From positions 4,522,401 to 4,586,400 of the forward strand of contig CM060125.1 of NCBI GenBank assembly GCA_030522415.1: a stretch of 64,000 nt of DNA, in the 5' to 3' direction. Within the stretch, counting starts at the first letter, position 1. Each line of letters begins with the position of its first letter. This document shows, piece by piece, positions 61,936 to 64,000 of the stretch. The notes below the pieces were generated by a model. It worked only from the letters and a program-made list of their open reading frames with translations. It did no database searches and was not told the origin of the DNA. Source of the DNA: Channallabes apus (lineage: Eukaryota > Chordata > Actinopteri > Siluriformes > Clariidae). The translations under genes and the position numbers were made by a program.

Positions 61936-62279
61936 AGGGCGCCTAACGCCCGTGTATGTTTTGTGTTGTAGTTTGGTTTCGGTTGAGTTTTCACTTCAGT
62001 TCCCAGTTTGCACCTCGGTCAGGTGACGTAGAAGCTTACCTGAACCGAGGGAAGTTAATTTGATGATTATGTTTGTGTTTAGTATATATAGCCTGACTGA
62101 ATCTCAGTCAGGCATCTAGCATTTGTCTTAAGTTGTTTAGTTTGTGTTGGAGTGACCAGGTTTTGTTTATGTTTTGTAATATCAAAATAAAGGAACGTTT
62201 GTTAACCGTCAGCTCGCCACCGCAGTCATACCACGAAAGCGCACCCGACACAGACACAGTAAGGTGAAGGAACATGACA
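61917..62279 (+). repeat. 3' LTR of the non-autonomous element
   Basis: Same length as the 5' LTR with about 7 substitutions; TATA, both hairpins and AATAAA are preserved. The ATG at 60311 corresponds to ATA at 62228-62230. Confidence 0.92.
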
Positions 62280-62297
62280 CTGGTAAAATAAAAAAAA

Positions 62298-62372
62298 ATT
62301 CTATTCAATTTTATTTGTATAGCGCTTTTAACAACTGTCATTGTCGCAAAGCAGCTTTAGACAATGAAAAGA
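62298..62372 (-). mobile_element. Antisense L2 3' end
   Basis: CAATTTTATTTGTATAGCGC through AAAGCAGCTTTAGACAATG is the reverse complement of the L2 3' terminus, with the tail on the left. Confidence 0.8.
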
Positions 62373-62962
62373 ATTATTTTAAAAAACCTCAGCCCTTTTC
62401 ATATTCAGCACAACTGCACAACCTCAAGGGTGATATTGCTTAAGTACATAAACTGTCCCACTTCTGATGACATCACCCTACATTTCTGTTGCCAGAGGCT
62501 GTATATTATAATAGTTATGTATGTTAATAAGTTATTTTTCCTTTCTGTCACGGATACTATTTAGGTCATGATTTTTTTCATGATACAATTTTATGTATGA
62601 GCGTGCTACCTAAATAATGTTTGCCGTTATATTAATAAAACATACAGTATCTAAATAGTTAACACATATACTGTATATGAAATTGTATTATTATTATTAT
62701 TATTATTATTATAGCCGTTGTTTTTGTATTACAGTACTTTTCTATTAGCTCCAGATCATGTGACACATCACAGAGACAATCTGGCTAAAGGGGTAATCCT
62801 GATACAGAAAACCTTTGGCTCTATACGACTAACAGTGAAAATCACTGAACTGTCCTGCATCTGCAGAGTGGCTTTTTTATTATTTAGGAGCCAGTGAACT
62901 TTATGGTGATTGCATTTAATTGATATTTCTTCTGGATTTAACACCAGAGTGTGTATTTGGAA

Positions 62963-63047
62963 ATGGCAGAAATGTTAAACACAGGGTTATTACCGATGAT
63001 GCTGTTGCAAATCACCTTGGCAATATGTTTTGCTACAACAATGAAAG
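62963..63047 (+). CDS. First coding exon of an unidentified secreted or membrane protein
   Basis: ATG in a good context (GGAAATGG), 28 codons, donor GTAAGA at 63048, phase 1. It encodes a hydrophobic signal peptide: MAEMLNTGLLPMMLLQITLA followed by ICFATTMKG. Phase-1 signal-peptide exons are typical of extracellular multidomain proteins. The rest of the gene would lie beyond the window. I cannot name it. Confidence 0.5.
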
Positions 63048-63690
63048 GTAAGAGTTTCCTTCATTAGTTGATATTGAATTTATTATGCCATTTTGCATAT
63101 TTTCCTTATTGGTTTTATTTTAGTATTTTGTTTAATTACAACGTTAAAAGGAAATTCTGGTCCACTGTGCTGTAATGTTATGATGGACACTGAATCAGTT
63201 GACCTTCATATGTGGTAAACATTTTACAAATGTGAAAATTGTTTAAGTGGAAATAAACTGCTGGCCTGGTTTTAAGTTGAATGTGAAATTCCAGTAACCC
63301 AAATCTTTTTACAGAAAAATCTTTCCAAAACATCTTACAAAAAGGCATGCCAAATGATTTGTTGATGTATCTTACATGCAGAATTATAAAAATATATATA
63401 TAATTTAAATCTTGTTTTAAAAACTTATGTTTCATAATTTTAACATTGTATTACATTGTAATTCAAACATATATATATTTTTAATGTTATATCAAAAAAA
63501 CTTATGAAAATATGCTTATAAACAATTCATAAAACTTAAAATAAAAATTCTGATCATCATGTAAAATCTTTGTAAAAAGTCTTTTAAAATTAATTAAATT
63601 ATGATAGAAAATTTTAACAAATGTTTTACTGTGACCGGCTGCAAAGTGCCTGACAACCTTAGAAGCATCTCATCTGTTCCAACCACTTAA
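63048..63690. other. Probable first intron, nothing recognised
   Basis: AT-rich DNA after the signal-peptide exon. No second exon is evident before the window ends. Confidence 0.4.
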
Positions 63691-63710
63691 TTCAACACAC
63701 ACACACACAC

Positions 63711-63778
<68 letters not shown>
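63691..63778. repeat. (CA)n microsatellite
   Basis: About 44 CA units with one CG interruption. Confidence 0.97.
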
Positions 63779-63782
<4 letters not shown>

Positions 63783-64000
63783 AAAGTAAAAGAGTGCTTC
63801 ATGAACTTGAATTCTATACGATAGTATGGTGATGAGGTTTGGTGTTATACTGTACTGTAAAAATTTTAATTCTGCCTAAAGGTATGGTAACTCATCACAT
63901 ACACAAGATTAGCCAGCAGTCACATTTAATAATTAGATGCAGTTTGAGCTAGACAGTTGACCTAATATACTCGGACAACCTTGTATGCAATAGTTAGTGC

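Larger units (their letters stand above)
60000..62279 (+). mobile_element. Non-autonomous LTR retrotransposon with its own non-gag/pol ORF
   Basis: Two 363-bp LTRs (60000-60362, 61917-62279) that start TG, end CA and differ at about 7 sites. The target duplication is CTGGT (59995-59999, 62280-62284). A polypurine tract GGAGGGGGGGTAA precedes the 3' LTR. The 1554-bp interior is GC-rich and has no protease, RT, RNase H or integrase motif. The junction CA|GA-ATG is identical in layout to that of the gypsy element at 47386-47391, and a self-priming duplex is predicted. I infer mobilisation in trans by a Tf1/sushi-type gypsy element. Confidence 0.9.

Overview
The window reads as teleost fish nuclear DNA. 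It has long introns with GT/AG borders, abundant Tc1/mariner remnants, two tRNA-derived SINE families, L2 and RTE LINEs, hAT and PIF/Harbinger non-autonomous elements and long (CA)n/(TA)n microsatellites. The repeat mix suggests an otophysan, perhaps a catfish; that guess comes from repeat style only.

The host gene is rimbp2 (RIM-binding protein 2), on the + strand. Fourteen coding exons can be traced from 2920 to 17634 with consistent splice phase. They encode 1048 residues: an SH3 domain, three fibronectin III repeats, a proline-rich linker, an acidic conserved block and two C-terminal SH3 domains. More N-terminal exons should lie left of the window. An internal donor in the last exon (17608) can join in phase to an alternative lysine-rich 3' exon at 19115-19297, and a truncated copy of that exon lies at about 19466-19562. 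Introns carry SINEs, Tc1 relics and a pogo-like MITE. A 42-bp copy of exon 6 sits in intron 4.

From about 18 to 62.9 kb the DNA is almost entirely mobile elements. In order: SINEs, a Harbinger-like MITE, an hAT MITE with a clear 8-bp target duplication, and an L2 LINE split by an RTE fragment. Next is a 13.2-kb minus-strand endogenous retrovirus (30934-44168) with 1751-bp LTRs that look identical although its interior is broken and contains a nested RTE LINE and SINE. Then come a Rex3-like LINE and a truncated Ty3/gypsy element inside a Tc1 relic, a decayed two-gene PIF/Harbinger element, and a 2.28-kb LTR element (60000-62279).

That last element is the most unusual object. It has 363-bp LTRs, a 5-bp target duplication and a polypurine tract, but no recognisable gag or pol. 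A reading frame of about 540 codons (with a -1 shift) runs from inside the 5' LTR to inside the 3' LTR and contains 69-bp and 30-bp tandem repeats. Its RNA 5' end is complementary to the sequence at the LTR/internal junction, the hallmark of Tf1/sushi self-priming. The gypsy element at 47017 shows the same arrangement, so it or a relative could be the helper. At the right end, one exon with a signal peptide (62963-63047) probably starts another host gene.
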